Source of the DNA: Halomonas sp.
Lineage (GTDB): Bacteria; Pseudomonadota; Gammaproteobacteria; Pseudomonadales; Halomonadaceae
NCBI GenBank assembly: GCA_020201075.1
Contig: JAIVHL010000004.1
Span: forward strand, 1 to 33,259
Length of the DNA: 33,259 nucleotides
Reading direction: 5' to 3'
The notes under the pieces were generated by a model. It did not search any database. It saw only the letters and a program-made list of their open reading frames with translations, and was not told where the DNA came from. Shown in pieces: positions 8,462 through 17,860 of this stretch (the stretch's first letter is position 1; each line of letters opens with the position of its first letter). Made by a program: the position numbers and the translations under genes.

Positions 8462-9487
8462 ATGAACCCTTCCCCTGCCGCCGCCCCCACCCAGACTGAT
8501 CCGGACGCCGTCGCGCAGGAGACTGCCGGTTCGGGGGGCGCCGCGTCAGCCATTTCCCGCCGTCTGCTGCCAACGGCCGGCGAGTTACGCCGCGCCCTGC
8601 CGCTGGGAGCCGACTTGGCTCGACAGATTGAGGAGCAGCGCCAGGCCATCCGCGACATTTTCGCCGGCCGCGATGACCGCCTGCTGGTGGTCGTCGGCCC
8701 CTGCTCCATCCACGATCCCCAGGCGGCTCTGGAATACGCTCGCCGCCTGGCCGCGCTTTCCGCGCAGGTGTCCGACCGCCTGGTGCTGGTCATGCGGGTC
8801 TACGTGGAGAAGCCGCGCACTACCGTGGGTTGGAAGGGGCTGGCCTATGATCCGAGTCTGGACGGCAGCGATGACATGGCCCGCGGCCTCGACGTCTCCC
8901 GGGAGCTGATGCGCGAGATAGCCGCGTTGGGCCTGCCGGTGGCCACCGAGCTGTTGCAGCCGATGCTGGCCCCCTACCTGGAGGACCTGCTGTCCTGGGT
9001 GGCCATCGGCGCCCGCACGACGGAATCCCAGCTGCACCGCGAACTGGCCAGCGGCCTCGACGCCGTGGTCGGTTTCAAGAATGCCACCGGCGGTGACACC
9101 GGGGTGGTCCTGGACGCGATGCGCGCCGCTGCTCACCCTCACAGCCATTTCGGTCTGGACCCGGAGGGTCGCCCGGTGGTCCAGCAGACTGCCGGCAACG
9201 CCCACACTCACCTGGTGCTGCGCGGGGGCCACGGCGAGCCCAACTATACGACCGCTCACGTACAGGCGGCGCGCCGCGCGCTGGAGGAGGCCGGGCTCAC
9301 CCCGAGAATGATGGTGGACTGCAGCCATGCCAACGCCCGCAAGGACCACCGCCGCCAGAGCCAGGTGTTCCTCGATGTGCTGGCCCAGCGCCTGGGGGGG
9401 GAGACCGCCCTGGCCGGGCTGATGATCGAGAGCCACCTGCACGAGGGCAAGCAGGCGCTGGCGCCTGGCCGGTTAAGGGCCGACTGA
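8462..9487 (+). CDS. aroG: DAHP synthase (AroG/F/H type), C-terminus lost
   Basis: This enzyme condenses phosphoenolpyruvate and erythrose 4-phosphate to DAHP, the first step of aromatic amino acid synthesis. VVGPCSIHDP carries metal ligand Cys81. RVYVEKPRTTVGWKG carries Lys117, MVDCSHANARKDH carries His289, and MIESHLHEG carries Glu323. The spacings equal those of E. coli AroG (C61, H268, E302). The protein ends at residue 341 after ALAPGRLRAD, where the family continues with a SITDACIGWEDT-type segment. The fourth metal ligand (E. coli Asp326, expected near residue 347) is therefore missing. The next gene lacks its own beginning, which points to a deletion joining the two. Which of the Phe-, Tyr- or Trp-sensitive isozymes it is cannot be told. 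Confidence 0.88.
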   Translation: MNPSPAAAPTQTDPDAVAQETAGSGGAASAISRRLLPTAGELRRALPLGADLARQIEEQRQAIRDIFAGRDDRLLVVVGPCSIHDPQAALEYARRLAALSAQVSDRLVLVMRVYVEKPRTTVGWKGLAYDPSLDGSDDMARGLDVSRELMREIAALGLPVATELLQPMLAPYLEDLLSWVAIGARTTESQLHRELASGLDAVVGFKNATGGDTGVVLDAMRAAAHPHSHFGLDPEGRPVVQQTAGNAHTHLVLRGGHGEPNYTTAHVQAARRALEEAGLTPRMMVDCSHANARKDHRRQSQVFLDVLAQRLGGETALAGLMIESHLHEGKQALAPGRLRAD

Positions 9488-9498
9488 TCAGCCTGGCC

Positions 9499-9942
9499 AT
9501 GGCCGGCCAGCTGATCATCTTCGGGCTGGTCTTCTCCCAGCTGCTGCAGCTGGCCTTCGACGGCGGCTTCTGGCTCAACGTGGTAGGGGTGCTGCTGGGA
9601 CTGGTGACCACCAGCATGGTCTTCGCTGTGCTGCGAGAGCGCCCCTGGATGACCGAAATGCGTTACGTCTGGCAGCTCAAACACCATCTGTCGCGTGTCA
9701 GCGCCTATCTGCCTGCGCTGCGCCGCGCCGTGGAGGAAGACAACGGGACGGCGCTGGCCATTCTTACCTTCTACCATCAGGGCATGGCCCAGCTTGCCGA
9801 GCTCAACGGGCGCACTCTCGACGACGATTCCGAACTGCTCGCCGAGCGCCAGAAAGTGTACCTGGCCCGCCAGGAACGCGGCCTTCCCGAGCGGGTCGAC
9901 GGCTTCGACCCTGAGGACCTGGCCGCCTTCAAACGCGGCTGA
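9499..9942 (+). CDS. DUF3087 family membrane protein, N-terminus lost
   Basis: The function is unknown. From the first available ATG the product has 147 residues with two hydrophobic segments (roughly residues 3-18 and 25-43). It then has RERPWMTEMRYVWQLKHHL and LTFYHQGMAQLAELNG, which resemble DUF3087 proteins of Pseudomonas and Halomonas (RQPWM...WQLK, RFYH-x-GL-x-QM). Reading upstream in frame gives RLISLA just before the ATG, which looks like a continuation of the first membrane segment. Family members have about 20 more residues before it. There is no ribosome binding site before 9499. The gene therefore appears cut at its 5' end at the same join that truncates aroG. It is convergent with ppk1, 92 bp away. 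Confidence 0.65.
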   Translation: MAGQLIIFGLVFSQLLQLAFDGGFWLNVVGVLLGLVTTSMVFAVLRERPWMTEMRYVWQLKHHLSRVSAYLPALRRAVEEDNGTALAILTFYHQGMAQLAELNGRTLDDDSELLAERQKVYLARQERGLPERVDGFDPEDLAAFKRG

Positions 9943-10034
9943 TGCGACTTTGCCGCCTTACTTCTTCGATGCCTTTATCGCCCCCTCTTTCTGTGAGTCT
10001 CACTCCTCGGAGGCGCCCTGTTCTCCGAGAACCA

Positions 10035-12245
10035 TCAGGCCTTGGCAGCGTAGGCGTAGAGCAGCGTCTCCTGGGCGCTGATCGGTGCCGCGTCGCCCGG
10101 CTGCTGCTTGACGTAGCTGCCGTCGGACTGCAGTCGCCAGCTCTGGCAGTTGTCCACCAGGTAGGTCTCCAGGTCCTTGCGTACCCGGGCGGCAAGCTTC
10201 TTGTCGAGCAGCGGGAAGCAGGTCTCCACCCTGTGAAACATGTTGCGGCTCATGAAGTCGGCGCTGGATGCCCACACCTCGGCCTTGCCGTTGTTCTGGA
10301 AGTAGAACACCCGGGTGTGCTCCAGGAAGCGGCCGATGATCGAGCGCACCCGGATGTTCTCCGACACGCCGGGGAGCCCGGGCCGAAGGCAGCACATGCC
10401 GCGGATGATCAGGTCGCACTCGACGCCGGCGCGTGAGGCGCGATAGAGAGCCTGGATCAGCTTGGGTTCGGTCAACGAGTTGCACTTGATGATCAGATGG
10501 GCGCGGCGGCCACGGCGGGCATGTTCCGCCTCGCGCTCGATCATCGCTAGCATCCCTTCGTGGAGCGTGAAGGGCGCGTGCAGCAGGGTCTCGATGTGCC
10601 GCGCGCGGCCCATGCCCGATAACTGCTGGAACACCTGATGCACGTCCTCGCAGAGCGCTTCGTTGGCGGTGAGCAGGCTGTAGTCGGTATACAGCTTGGC
10701 CGTCTTGGAGTGGTAGTTGCCGGTGCCCAGATGCACGTAGTAGCGCAGCCGTCCCTTCTCGCGGCGGACGATATGCATCATCTTGGCGTGGGTCTTGTAG
10801 GCCATCACTCCGTAGATAACGATGGCACCGGCCTCCTGCAGGCGCGAGGCCAGCACCAGGTTGTCTGCTTCATCGAACCGGGCGCGCAGTTCGATGACCA
10901 CCGTCACCTCCTTGCCGCCACGGGCCGCCTCCACCAGCGAGTGGACGATGGGGGAGTCGGCGCCGGTGCGGTAGAGCGTCTGCTTGATGGCCAGTACCGA
11001 GGGGTCCCGCGCCGCCTCGGCGAGCAGCTCCTCCACCGGTGCGAAGGACTGGAAGGGGTGATGGAGGAGGATATCGCCGGCAGCAATGACATCGAACAGG
11101 CTGCCATCCTTCTTGAGGTTCTTGGGCAGCCCCGGGATGTAGGGGCGGTAGAAGAGTTCGGGGCGTTCCAGATCGCCCAGCAGAGACATCATGCGGGTCA
11201 GGTTGACCGGGCCCTTGACCCGATAGAGGTCGTCCTTGCCCAGCGCGAATTCCCTGAGCAGAAAGGCCGCCAACTCGTCGGGGCAGGTGTCGACCACCTC
11301 AAGCCTTACGCCGCTGCCGTAGCGGCGGGCCAGCAGCTCGCCTCGCAGCGCCGAGGCCAGGTCCGAGGTCTCTTCCGGATCCACCGTCATGTCGGCATTG
11401 CGGGTCAGCCGGAACTGGTAGCAGCCGCGTACCGTCATGCCCGGGAACAGCTCCTCGGCGTGGGCATGGATCATCGAGGAGAGGAAGACGGCCTCGTTGA
11501 AGCCCTCCTCGCAGAGCTCGGCGGGCAGGGCGATCACCCGGGGTAGTGAGCGCGGCGCTGGCAGGATGGCCAACCCGCCCTCGCGGCCGAAGGCGTCCTT
11601 GCCCTCGAGCTTGACGATAAAGTTGAGGCTCTTGTTGACCAGCCGCGGGAAGGGGTGCGAGGGATCCAGCCCGATGGGGCTGATCACCGGCATTATCTCT
11701 TCGTCGAAGTAGTCGCGCACCCAGGCGTGCTGGGCCTCGGTCCACTCGCTGCGCCGCCGGAAGCGCAGCCCTCGCTCCTCCAGCGCCGGCAGCAGCTGTT
11801 CATTGAGAATGCGGTATTGTCGCTCGATCTGCTCGTGGGCGATCTGCGAGATTTCGGCGATGACCGAACTCGGAGAGCGCCCGTCGAAGCCGGTGCCTTC
11901 ATCGCCCAGCGCTACCCGGTGCTTGAGGCCGGCTACCCGGATCTCGAAGAATTCGTCCAGGTTGGAAGAGAAGATCAGCAGGAACATCAGCCGGTTGAGC
12001 AGCGGGTGAGCATCGTCTAGGGCCTGCTCCAGCACCCGGATATTGAACTGCAGATGGGAGAGCTCACGGTTGAAATAGAGGCTCGGGTCGTCGAGCTCCG
12101 CCTCCGGCAGCGCCTTGGGCTTGATACCGGTGCGGGTCTGGTTGAGACGCGGTGCCGGCGTGTCGGGTGCGCTCTCATCACCCGGCGCGTCGGCGGCGCG
12201 GACCTCGGGCGGGGGCGTGGCGGACTCTTTGCTGCGGTCTTCCAT
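10035..12245 (-). CDS. ppk1: Polyphosphate kinase 1
   Basis: PPK1 makes inorganic polyphosphate reversibly from [22 protein letters not shown] marks the N-terminal domain and [14 protein letters not shown] follows. The active-site histidine is His486 in [12 protein letters not shown], with a second conserved histidine (His505) in [13 protein letters not shown]. Their spacing of 19 equals that of E. coli His435/His454. The 736 residues are longer than E. coli PPK (688), and the excess is an acidic, Pro-rich N-terminal tail of about 55 residues. I chose the ATG at 12245. The frame is open a further 26 codons upstream, but that extension overlaps the hemB end and is not family-like. It lies 43 bp after hemB and is probably co-transcribed with it. 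Confidence 0.96.
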   Translation of the reverse strand: MEDRSKESATPPPEVRAADAPGDESAPDTPAPRLNQTRTGIKPKALPEAELDDPSLYFNRELSHLQFNIRVLEQALDDAHPLLNRLMFLLIFSSNLDEFFEIRVAGLKHRVALGDEGTGFDGRSPSSVIAEISQIAHEQIERQYRILNEQLLPALEERGLRFRRRSEWTEAQHAWVRDYFDEEIMPVISPIGLDPSHPFPRLVNKSLNFIVKLEGKDAFGREGGLAILPAPRSLPRVIALPAELCEEGFNEAVFLSSMIHAHAEELFPGMTVRGCYQFRLTRNADMTVDPEETSDLASALRGELLARRYGSGVRLEVVDTCPDELAAFLLREFALGKDDLYRVKGPVNLTRMMSLLGDLERPELFYRPYIPGLPKNLKKDGSLFDVIAAGDILLHHPFQSFAPVEELLAEAARDPSVLAIKQTLYRTGADSPIVHSLVEAARGGKEVTVVIELRARFDEADNLVLASRLQEAGAIVIYGVMAYKTHAKMMHIVRREKGRLRYYVHLGTGNYHSKTAKLYTDYSLLTANEALCEDVHQVFQQLSGMGRARHIETLLHAPFTLHEGMLAMIEREAEHARRGRRAHLIIKCNSLTEPKLIQALYRASRAGVECDLIIRGMCCLRPGLPGVSENIRVRSIIGRFLEHTRVFYFQNNGKAEVWASSADFMSRNMFHRVETCFPLLDKKLAARVRKDLETYLVDNCQSWRLQSDGSYVKQQPGDAAPISAQETLLYAYAAKA

Positions 12246-12288
12246 GGCTAACTCTCTTGGGGTCCTGGAAGGGGCGCAGCCCCCTCCG

Positions 12289-13314
<1,026 letters not shown>

Positions 13315-13346
13315 TCACCGCGCTGACAGTAGTCTGGCGTGGCGGA

Positions 13347-13364
13347 ATGACAGTTTGATGACTT
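13347..13364 (-). promoter_or_regulatory. Candidate PHO box upstream of hemB-ppk1
   Basis: On the minus strand the site reads AAGTCAT-CAAA-CTGTCAT, two direct heptamers with the 4-bp spacer of PhoB sites. It matches the E. coli PHO box consensus at 15 of 18 positions, and the second half is perfect. It ends 50 bp before the hemB TTG. A weak -10 (CAGACT, 13331-13336) follows at the 10-bp distance usual for PhoB-activated promoters. Since ppk1 is the second gene of the unit, phosphate control would make sense. Inferred from sequence only. Confidence 0.55.
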
Positions 13365-13383
13365 TCGTTCGGCGCTGTCCACG

Positions 13384-13392
13384 AGTATATCA
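13384..13392 (-). promoter_or_regulatory. Extended -10 promoter element upstream of hemB
   Basis: The minus strand carries TGATATACT, an extended -10 with TATACT (five of six consensus bases) and the upstream TG. The -35 is poor. Transcripts would start near 13377, upstream of the candidate PHO box, so this could be a basal hemB promoter with the PhoB-dependent one nested downstream. Confidence 0.4.
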
Positions 13393-13419
13393 GTGCACCG
13401 GTGCGCCGAAAGTCTCGCC

Positions 13420-13448
13420 TTGTCGCACCCGGGCGTTCGCTCTAGAGT
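13420..13448 (+). promoter_or_regulatory. Candidate sigma-70 promoter for elbB
   Basis: TTGTCG (13420-13425) and TAGAGT (13443-13448) are spaced by 17 bp. The elbB ATG lies 57 bp downstream and is preceded by AAGGAGA. Visual match only. Confidence 0.45.
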
Positions 13449-13505
13449 ATCCGATCAGTTAACTGGGCCCGCTGGTTGGCGGGTGACCCTTGCAAGGAGA
13501 CAGGC

Positions 13506-14168
13506 ATGACCAAACAGGTGGCGGTGATCCTCTCGGGCTGCGGCGTCTTTGATGGCGCCGAGATTTACGAGACCACCCTGACGCTGCTGCGGCTCGACCA
13601 GTTGGGCATCGGCTATCGCTGCTTTGCCCCCGATGTCGAGCAGCACCACGTGATCGACCACCGCAGCGGCGAGGTGGCCAAGAATGAGTCCCGTAATGTA
13701 CTGACCGAGTCGGCGCGCCTGGCGCGGGGCGAGATCTCAGCGCTCTCGGAGCTTGCCGCCGACGACTTCGATGCGGTGATCCTGCCGGGCGGCTTCGGGG
13801 CAGCCAAGAATCTCTCTAGCTTCGCCGAGGCGGGGGCCGATATGGAGGTGCTTGACGAACTCAAGGAGGCCCTGGCCGACTTTCATGAAGTGCGCAAGCC
13901 GATCGGGCTGATGTGCATCGCCTCGGTGATGGTGCCCAAACTGCTGAGCCCGGGAATCGCCGTGACCATTGGCCAAGATCCGGGCGTCTCCGGGGCTATC
14001 AGTGCGATGGGCGGTTTGCACCGCACCTGCGCCGTGGAGGATATTGTGGTGGACTTCGAGAACCGCGTGGTCACCACCCCGGCTTACATGCTGGCGACTC
14101 GCATCAGCGAGGCGGCCACCGGTATCTTCAAGCTGGTCGACCGCATTGACGAGATGATGGACCGGTAG
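13506..14168 (+). CDS. elbB: Isoprenoid biosynthesis glyoxalase ElbB
   Basis: ElbB is a DJ-1/PfpI-superfamily protein with glyoxalase activity in E. coli. Its old link to isoprenoid synthesis is not well established. The family signature LSGCGVFDGAEIYE is at the N-terminus. VILPGGFGAAKNLS and GLMCIASVM follow, the latter with the nucleophile-elbow Cys at residue 137. The C-terminus VVTTPAYMLA is also typical. The ATG at 13506 has a good ribosome binding site, and 220 residues is close to the E. coli length. It is monocistronic by position: a divergent promoter region lies on the left and a strong terminator on the right. Confidence 0.93.
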   Translation: MTKQVAVILSGCGVFDGAEIYETTLTLLRLDQLGIGYRCFAPDVEQHHVIDHRSGEVAKNESRNVLTESARLARGEISALSELAADDFDAVILPGGFGAAKNLSSFAEAGADMEVLDELKEALADFHEVRKPIGLMCIASVMVPKLLSPGIAVTIGQDPGVSGAISAMGGLHRTCAVEDIVVDFENRVVTTPAYMLATRISEAATGIFKLVDRIDEMMDR

Positions 14169-14226
14169 GCGCCTGGGAAGCTCAGCCCCGAGCCCTCAGC
14201 CACCCTATCCAACACGCCCTACCCAA

Positions 14227-14270
14227 GACACCCCTGCCGGATGAGATTCGGCAGGGGTGTCTGTCTTTTC
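14227..14270 (+). terminator. Intrinsic terminator after elbB
   Basis: A perfect 13-bp stem (GACACCCCTGCCG, 14227-14239, paired with 14249-14261) with a 9-nt loop is followed by a T-rich run ending in CTTTTC. It separates elbB from the convergent tatC and may also serve tatC on the other strand. Confidence 0.85.
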
Positions 14271-14286
14271 AGGAATACTTGCTTCG

Positions 14287-15063
14287 CTAATCTCTCTCCG
14301 TCTCGCCTTGCGCTTCGCGGCGTTGCTTCTTGCGCTGAGCCAGGCGACCGAACAGCAGGCCGACTTCGTACAGCAGGTACATGGGTATTGCGAGGAGGCT
14401 TTGGGAGATCACGTCAGGCGGGGTGAGCAGCATCCCCACCACGAAGCAACCGAGGATGATGTAGGGCCGCTTCTTGGAGAGGCTCTCCACGGTGGTGGCG
14501 CCTGAGGCGATCAGCAGAAAGGTGGCGATGGGGATCTCGAAGGCGACGCCAAAAGCGAAGAACAGTTTGAGAACGAAGTTGAGATAGGAGTTGATATCGG
14601 TCATCACCGCCACGTTCTCCGGCCCGGTCTGGGTGAAGAACTGGAACAGTAGCGGGAAGACCACGTAGTAGGCAAAGGCAGCTCCGGCGTAGAACAGCAT
14701 CACGCTGGAAGCCAGGATCGGCATCGCCAGGGCCTTCTCGTTGTCATAGAGGCCAGGTGCCACGAAGGCCCAGGCTTGGTGAAGCACATAGGGAATGGCG
14801 ATGAACACCGCCACCACCAGGGTCAGCTTGAAGGGTGCCAGAAAAGGCGAGGCTACTTCGGTGGCGATCATCTGGGAACCTTCCGGCAGCAGCGCCATCA
14901 GCGGCTGAGCGACGAAGGTGTAGATGTCATTGGCGAAGGCGTAAAGACCCAGGAAGATCACCAGGATCGCCACAACGGCGCGCAGCAGGCGCGAGCGCAG
15001 CTCGATCAGGTGTTCAATCAGCGTGGCCTGCTGCTGTTCCGGGCTGTCACCGGTCTTGCTCAT
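14287..15063 (-). CDS. tatC: Sec-independent protein translocase TatC
   Basis: TatC is the six-helix inner-membrane receptor that, with TatB, binds twin-arginine signal peptides of folded exported proteins. The 258 residues match E. coli (258). The start leads into the conserved HLIELRSRLLRA, and FLAPFKLTLVVAVFIAIPYVLHQAWAF-type periplasmic and membrane segments follow. The cytoplasmic C-terminal tail is rich in Lys/Arg. Its ATG overlaps the TGA of the tatB downstream frame (ATGA), the usual coupling in tat operons, which the tatB frameshift would disturb. The downstream terminator hairpin is shared with elbB. Confidence 0.97.
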   Translation of the reverse strand: MSKTGDSPEQQQATLIEHLIELRSRLLRAVVAILVIFLGLYAFANDIYTFVAQPLMALLPEGSQMIATEVASPFLAPFKLTLVVAVFIAIPYVLHQAWAFVAPGLYDNEKALAMPILASSVMLFYAGAAFAYYVVFPLLFQFFTQTGPENVAVMTDINSYLNFVLKLFFAFGVAFEIPIATFLLIASGATTVESLSKKRPYIILGCFVVGMLLTPPDVISQSLLAIPMYLLYEVGLLFGRLAQRKKQRREAQGETERD

Positions 15064-15210
15064 CGTGGGGAAGCGTCCTTGTCGGCAGCGGAAGGCACGG
15101 GGCGTTCATCGGGACGTTTATCGGGGCCATCATCGCCGTCTGAGCCGTCTGAGCCGTCTGAGCCGTCTGAGCCGTCTGAGCCGTCTGAGCCGTCTGAGCC
15201 GTCTGAGCCG
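15060..15210 (-). pseudogene. tatB: Stranded 3' part of tatB (out of frame)
   Basis: This frame continues the TatB C-terminal tail. It encodes a run of Asp-Gly-Ser repeats and then a hydrophilic end KRPDERPVPSAADKDASPR, with its stop overlapping the tatC start. It is offset from the upstream tatB frame by one surplus base somewhere about 15215-15260, so it is not reached by normal translation from the tatB start. Confidence 0.7.
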
Positions 15211-15212
15211 TC
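15135..15212. repeat. 9-bp tandem repeat, 8 perfect copies plus a partial copy
   Basis: The unit TGAGCCGTC is repeated eight times without mismatch (15141-15212), preceded by a 6-base partial copy. On the minus strand each unit encodes Asp-Gly-Ser in the tatB tail frame. Because the unit is nine bases, copy number changes alter tail length but not the reading frame. Confidence 0.95.
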
Positions 15213-15501
15213 ACGGCGGGCACGGGCCAGGGCGGCGGTCGGGCTCGGCGATGCTTTCCACGTCGCGCTGAACCTGGCGCACGCTTTCGTCGAGCTTCTT
15301 CTGTTGCTCGTTGAGTTTCTGGCGCAGTTCTTCCGCCTCCAACTGGGCACTGATGTCACGCTGCATGCCCGAGACGGTTCGCTTGATCTTGCCGATCCAC
15401 AGCCCGAGGGTGCGTGCTGCCTTGGGCAACCGCTCCGGGCCGAGCACCAGCAGGCCAACTACGCCGATGAACATGAGTTCGAGAAAACCGATGTCAAACA
15501 T
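15211..15501 (-). CDS. tatB: Sec-independent protein translocase TatB, truncated by frameshift
   Basis: TatB works with TatC in recognising twin-arginine signal peptides. The N-terminal membrane helix FLELMFIGVVGLLVLGPERL (about residues 6-25) has the conserved Gly-Pro hinge. An amphipathic helix and a long charged coiled-coil-like stretch follow. The frame ends after 96 residues at a TGA on the edge of the 9-bp repeat. Removing one base near 15215-15260 restores a 146-residue protein whose stop overlaps tatC. In E. coli much of the TatB C-terminus is reported to be dispensable, so the 96-residue form might still work. It starts 6 bp after tatA. Confidence 0.92.
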   Translation of the reverse strand: MFDIGFLELMFIGVVGLLVLGPERLPKAARTLGLWIGKIKRTVSGMQRDISAQLEAEELRQKLNEQQKKLDESVRQVQRDVESIAEPDRRPGPCPP

Positions 15502-15507
15502 AGCGGC

Positions 15508-15777
15508 TTATTTGCGCTCTTCCTGTTCTTCAGGCTTGCGCTCAGCCTGGACGTCGTAAGTGTTGGTCTCTTCCTTGTGGTCGACGCGGGCCTGGGCCTG
15601 CTCTGCCGTTTCCTCCTCGGCTTTCTCGGCTTTTTCCTCTTCGCTCATCGCCTTCTTGAAGCCCTTCACGGCGCCGCCGAGGTCGGTGCCGACGTTGCGA
15701 AGCTTCTTGGTGCCGAAGACCAGGATGATAATGCCGAGTACGATCAGCAACTGCCAGATACTGATACCACCTAACAT
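15508..15777 (-). CDS. tatA: Sec-independent protein translocase TatA
   Basis: TatA forms the protein-conducting part of the twin-arginine translocase. The start [20 protein letters not shown] is a membrane helix. It is followed by [23 protein letters not shown]-type hinge and amphipathic helix sequence (about residues 21-43), the TatA signature. The rest is a very acidic Glu/Lys tail. The 89-residue length is normal. I chose the ATG at 15777 because the longer frame to 15885 adds sequence with no TatA resemblance. It is first of the tatABC genes, 64 bp after hisE. Confidence 0.96.
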   Translation of the reverse strand: MLGGISIWQLLIVLGIIILVFGTKKLRNVGTDLGGAVKGFKKAMSEEEKAEKAEEETAEQAQARVDHKEETNTYDVQAERKPEEQEERK

Positions 15778-15841
15778 GAGTGTTTCCTCTGATTGGGGTT
15801 CCGGTCTATCCGGAACAGCCAGTGATCTTGTGTGTAGCGAT

Positions 15842-16177
15842 CTATTGCGGCCTCGAAGCCTTCTCGTCGTGCCCCGAGATGCCAAAGCGGCTGGCCAGTT
15901 CGTCGAGCACCTCTCGATGGTCGAGGTCGAGGTGCGAAAGCATCACCAGGCTATGAAACCACAGGTCGGCGGTTTCGGCGATCAACGCCTTACGCTCGGC
16001 CTCTCCTCCGCGTTCGGCGTCCTTGGCGGCCAGCAGGGTTTCGGTAGCTTCCTCGCCAACTTTCTCGAGTATCTTGTTCAGGCCCTTGTGATGCAAGGCG
16101 GCGACGTAGGAATCCTGTGGGTCTGCCTGGCGGCGTTGATCCAGGACAGCTTGAAGGCGGTCGAGAATGTCGCTCAT
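15842..16177 (-). CDS. hisE: Phosphoribosyl-ATP pyrophosphatase
   Basis: HisE hydrolyses phosphoribosyl-ATP to phosphoribosyl-AMP, the second step of histidine synthesis. The 111 residues contain the MazG-like all-alpha fold signature [19 protein letters not shown] and [13 protein letters not shown], with the acidic residues that bind Mg2+. It lies between ubiB (57 bp upstream) and tatA. In Pseudomonas hisI, which encodes the next enzyme, sits between ubiB and hisE. Here there is no room for it. Confidence 0.95.
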   Translation of the reverse strand: MSDILDRLQAVLDQRRQADPQDSYVAALHHKGLNKILEKVGEEATETLLAAKDAERGGEAERKALIAETADLWFHSLVMLSHLDLDHREVLDELASRFGISGHDEKASRPQ

Positions 16178-16234
16178 GAAGGCTCCGTTGCTGTCGAGAA
16201 TGAAGGTGATAGGGGGTCGGGGCGCAAATCCGGG

Positions 16235-17860
16235 TCAGTGCCACGCCAGCAGTGCTAGGCCGATGATGGCGCCAGCCAGGGCCGGCCAAGGCTGGTCGCC
16301 GGCCCATTGAACCAGCGGCTGCCAGGCCAGCGCCAGCGCCACCAGCAGAAGCCCCAGACGCAGCCGTTGGCCGCGCCGGCTTTCGCGGATCAGCTGCTGG
16401 CGGATGCCGCCAAGCGCCTCGCCCTGGCGGCGGCGTTGGCGCTTCTCTTGTTCCATCTGGGATAGCGCCTGATGCGCCAGCACGGGCAGCTCGGGCATCC
16501 GCCGGGTCAGCTCCGGGGCCTGCCGCTTGATGGATTCCCACAAGCCCATGACGCCGGCGCGTTCCTGCATCCATTGCTCGAGGAAGGGCTTGGCGGTCTT
16601 CCACAGGTCCAGATCGGGGTAAAGCTGGCGGCCTAGCCCCTCGATGTTGAGCAGGGTCTTCTGCAGCAGCACGAGTTGGGGCTGAACCGCCATGTCGAAG
16701 CGCCGGGCAGTCTGGAACAGGCCCAGCAGCACCTGGCCAAAGGATATATCCTTGAGTGGCTTCTCTAGGATCGGCTCGCACACCGTGCGGATCGCTGCAG
16801 CGAACTCGTTGGCCCGGGTATTTTCACCCACCCAGCCTGACTCGATATGCAGCGCCGCCACCTCATAATAGTCCTGATGAAAGAAGGCTAGCAGGTTGCG
16901 GGCCAAGTAGTCCTGATCCTCGCGGGTGAGACTGCCGACGATGCCGCAGTCGATGGCGATGTACTGGGGGTCATGGGGATGCCCCTGGGTGACGAAGATG
17001 TTGCCGGGGTGCATGTCGGCATGGAAGAAGTTGTCGCGAAACACCTGGGTGAAGAAGATCTCCACGCCGCGCTCGGCGAGCTTCTTGAGGTCGGTTTCCT
17101 GGGCCTGGAGTGCCGCCATGTCGGCGACCGGGATGCCGTAGATGCGCTCTTGCACCATGACCCGCTGTCGCGTCAGCTCCCAGTGGATCGCCGGCACATA
17201 CAGCAGCGGTGAGTTCTTGAAGTTGCGCTTGAGCTGGGAGGTGTTGGCCGCTTCCTTGTGCAGGTCGAGCTCGTCGAATAGCGTGGATTCGTAGTCGCGG
17301 ACCACCTCGACAGGGCGTAGGCGTCGGGCTTCGGGCACCAGGGTCAGCAGCTGAGCGAAGCGATACAGCAGCGCCATGTCCTGCCGCATGACCCGCTCGA
17401 TGGTGGGGCGGATGATCTTGACGACAACTTCCTCGCCGGTATGCAGGCGCGCGCCATGCACTTGGGCGATGGAGGCCGAGGCCATGGGGTCGGCGTCGAA
17501 GCGGGCGAAGGCCAGCGCTACCGTCATGCCGAGCTCTTCTTCCACCACCGCGAGGGCCTGATCGCTTGGGAAGGGCGGTACCTGATCCTGCAGCCGTTTC
17601 AGCTCGTCGGCGATGTCCTCGGGAAGCAGGTCGCGGCGGGTGGAGAGCATCTGGCCGAACTTGACGAAGATCGGTCCCAGCGCTTCCAGCGCCAGTCGGA
17701 GGCGTGCTCCGCGAGAGCGCTCGCCGATGGGCACCAGGCGCAGCGGCGAGAGGCGCAGCAGGGTTCGCAGCACCCAAGGCAGCCGCTCCAGGGGGATCAG
17801 GGTGTCGAGTCGGAAGCGGGTGATCACCCAGATGATGCGCAGCAGCCTCAGCAGCATCAT
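16235..17860 (-). CDS. ubiB: Ubiquinone biosynthesis regulatory protein kinase UbiB
   Basis: UbiB is an atypical ABC1/ADCK-family ATPase needed for ubiquinone synthesis. The KxGQ signature lies in [16 protein letters not shown], followed by ASASIAQVH, the catalytic-loop-like [13 protein letters not shown] and AIDCGIVG. Two hydrophobic segments at the C-terminus (about residues 495-540) anchor it to the inner membrane. The length of 541 is close to E. coli (546). I chose the first of two adjacent ATGs at 17860, which overlaps the ubiJ stop (ATGA). The frame extends about 100 codons upstream but only inside ubiJ and without family similarity. Confidence 0.96.
   Translation of the reverse strand: MMLLRLLRIIWVITRFRLDTLIPLERLPWVLRTLLRLSPLRLVPIGERSRGARLRLALEALGPIFVKFGQMLSTRRDLLPEDIADELKRLQDQVPPFPSDQALAVVEEELGMTVALAFARFDADPMASASIAQVHGARLHTGEEVVVKIIRPTIERVMRQDMALLYRFAQLLTLVPEARRLRPVEVVRDYESTLFDELDLHKEAANTSQLKRNFKNSPLLYVPAIHWELTRQRVMVQERIYGIPVADMAALQAQETDLKKLAERGVEIFFTQVFRDNFFHADMHPGNIFVTQGHPHDPQYIAIDCGIVGSLTREDQDYLARNLLAFFHQDYYEVAALHIESGWVGENTRANEFAAAIRTVCEPILEKPLKDISFGQVLLGLFQTARRFDMAVQPQLVLLQKTLLNIEGLGRQLYPDLDLWKTAKPFLEQWMQERAGVMGLWESIKRQAPELTRRMPELPVLAHQALSQMEQEKRQRRRQGEALGGIRQQLIRESRRGQRLRLGLLLVALALAWQPLVQWAGDQPWPALAGAIIGLALLAWH

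Noticed and set aside
10006-10029. A 7-bp inverted repeat (CTCGGAG/CTCCGAG) between the DUF3087 gene and ppk1
   Set aside because: The stem is short with a 10-nt loop and no T-run on either strand, so it is not a convincing terminator.
15135-15212. A short regular repeat that might suggest a CRISPR or regulatory array
   Set aside because: Units of 9 bp abut directly with no spacers and lie within the tatB coding tail.
14776-15774. A plus-strand frame with Ser-Glu-Pro repeats
   Set aside because: The repeat is the other strand of the tatB Asp-Gly-Ser repeat. The frame runs antisense through tatC, tatB and tatA.
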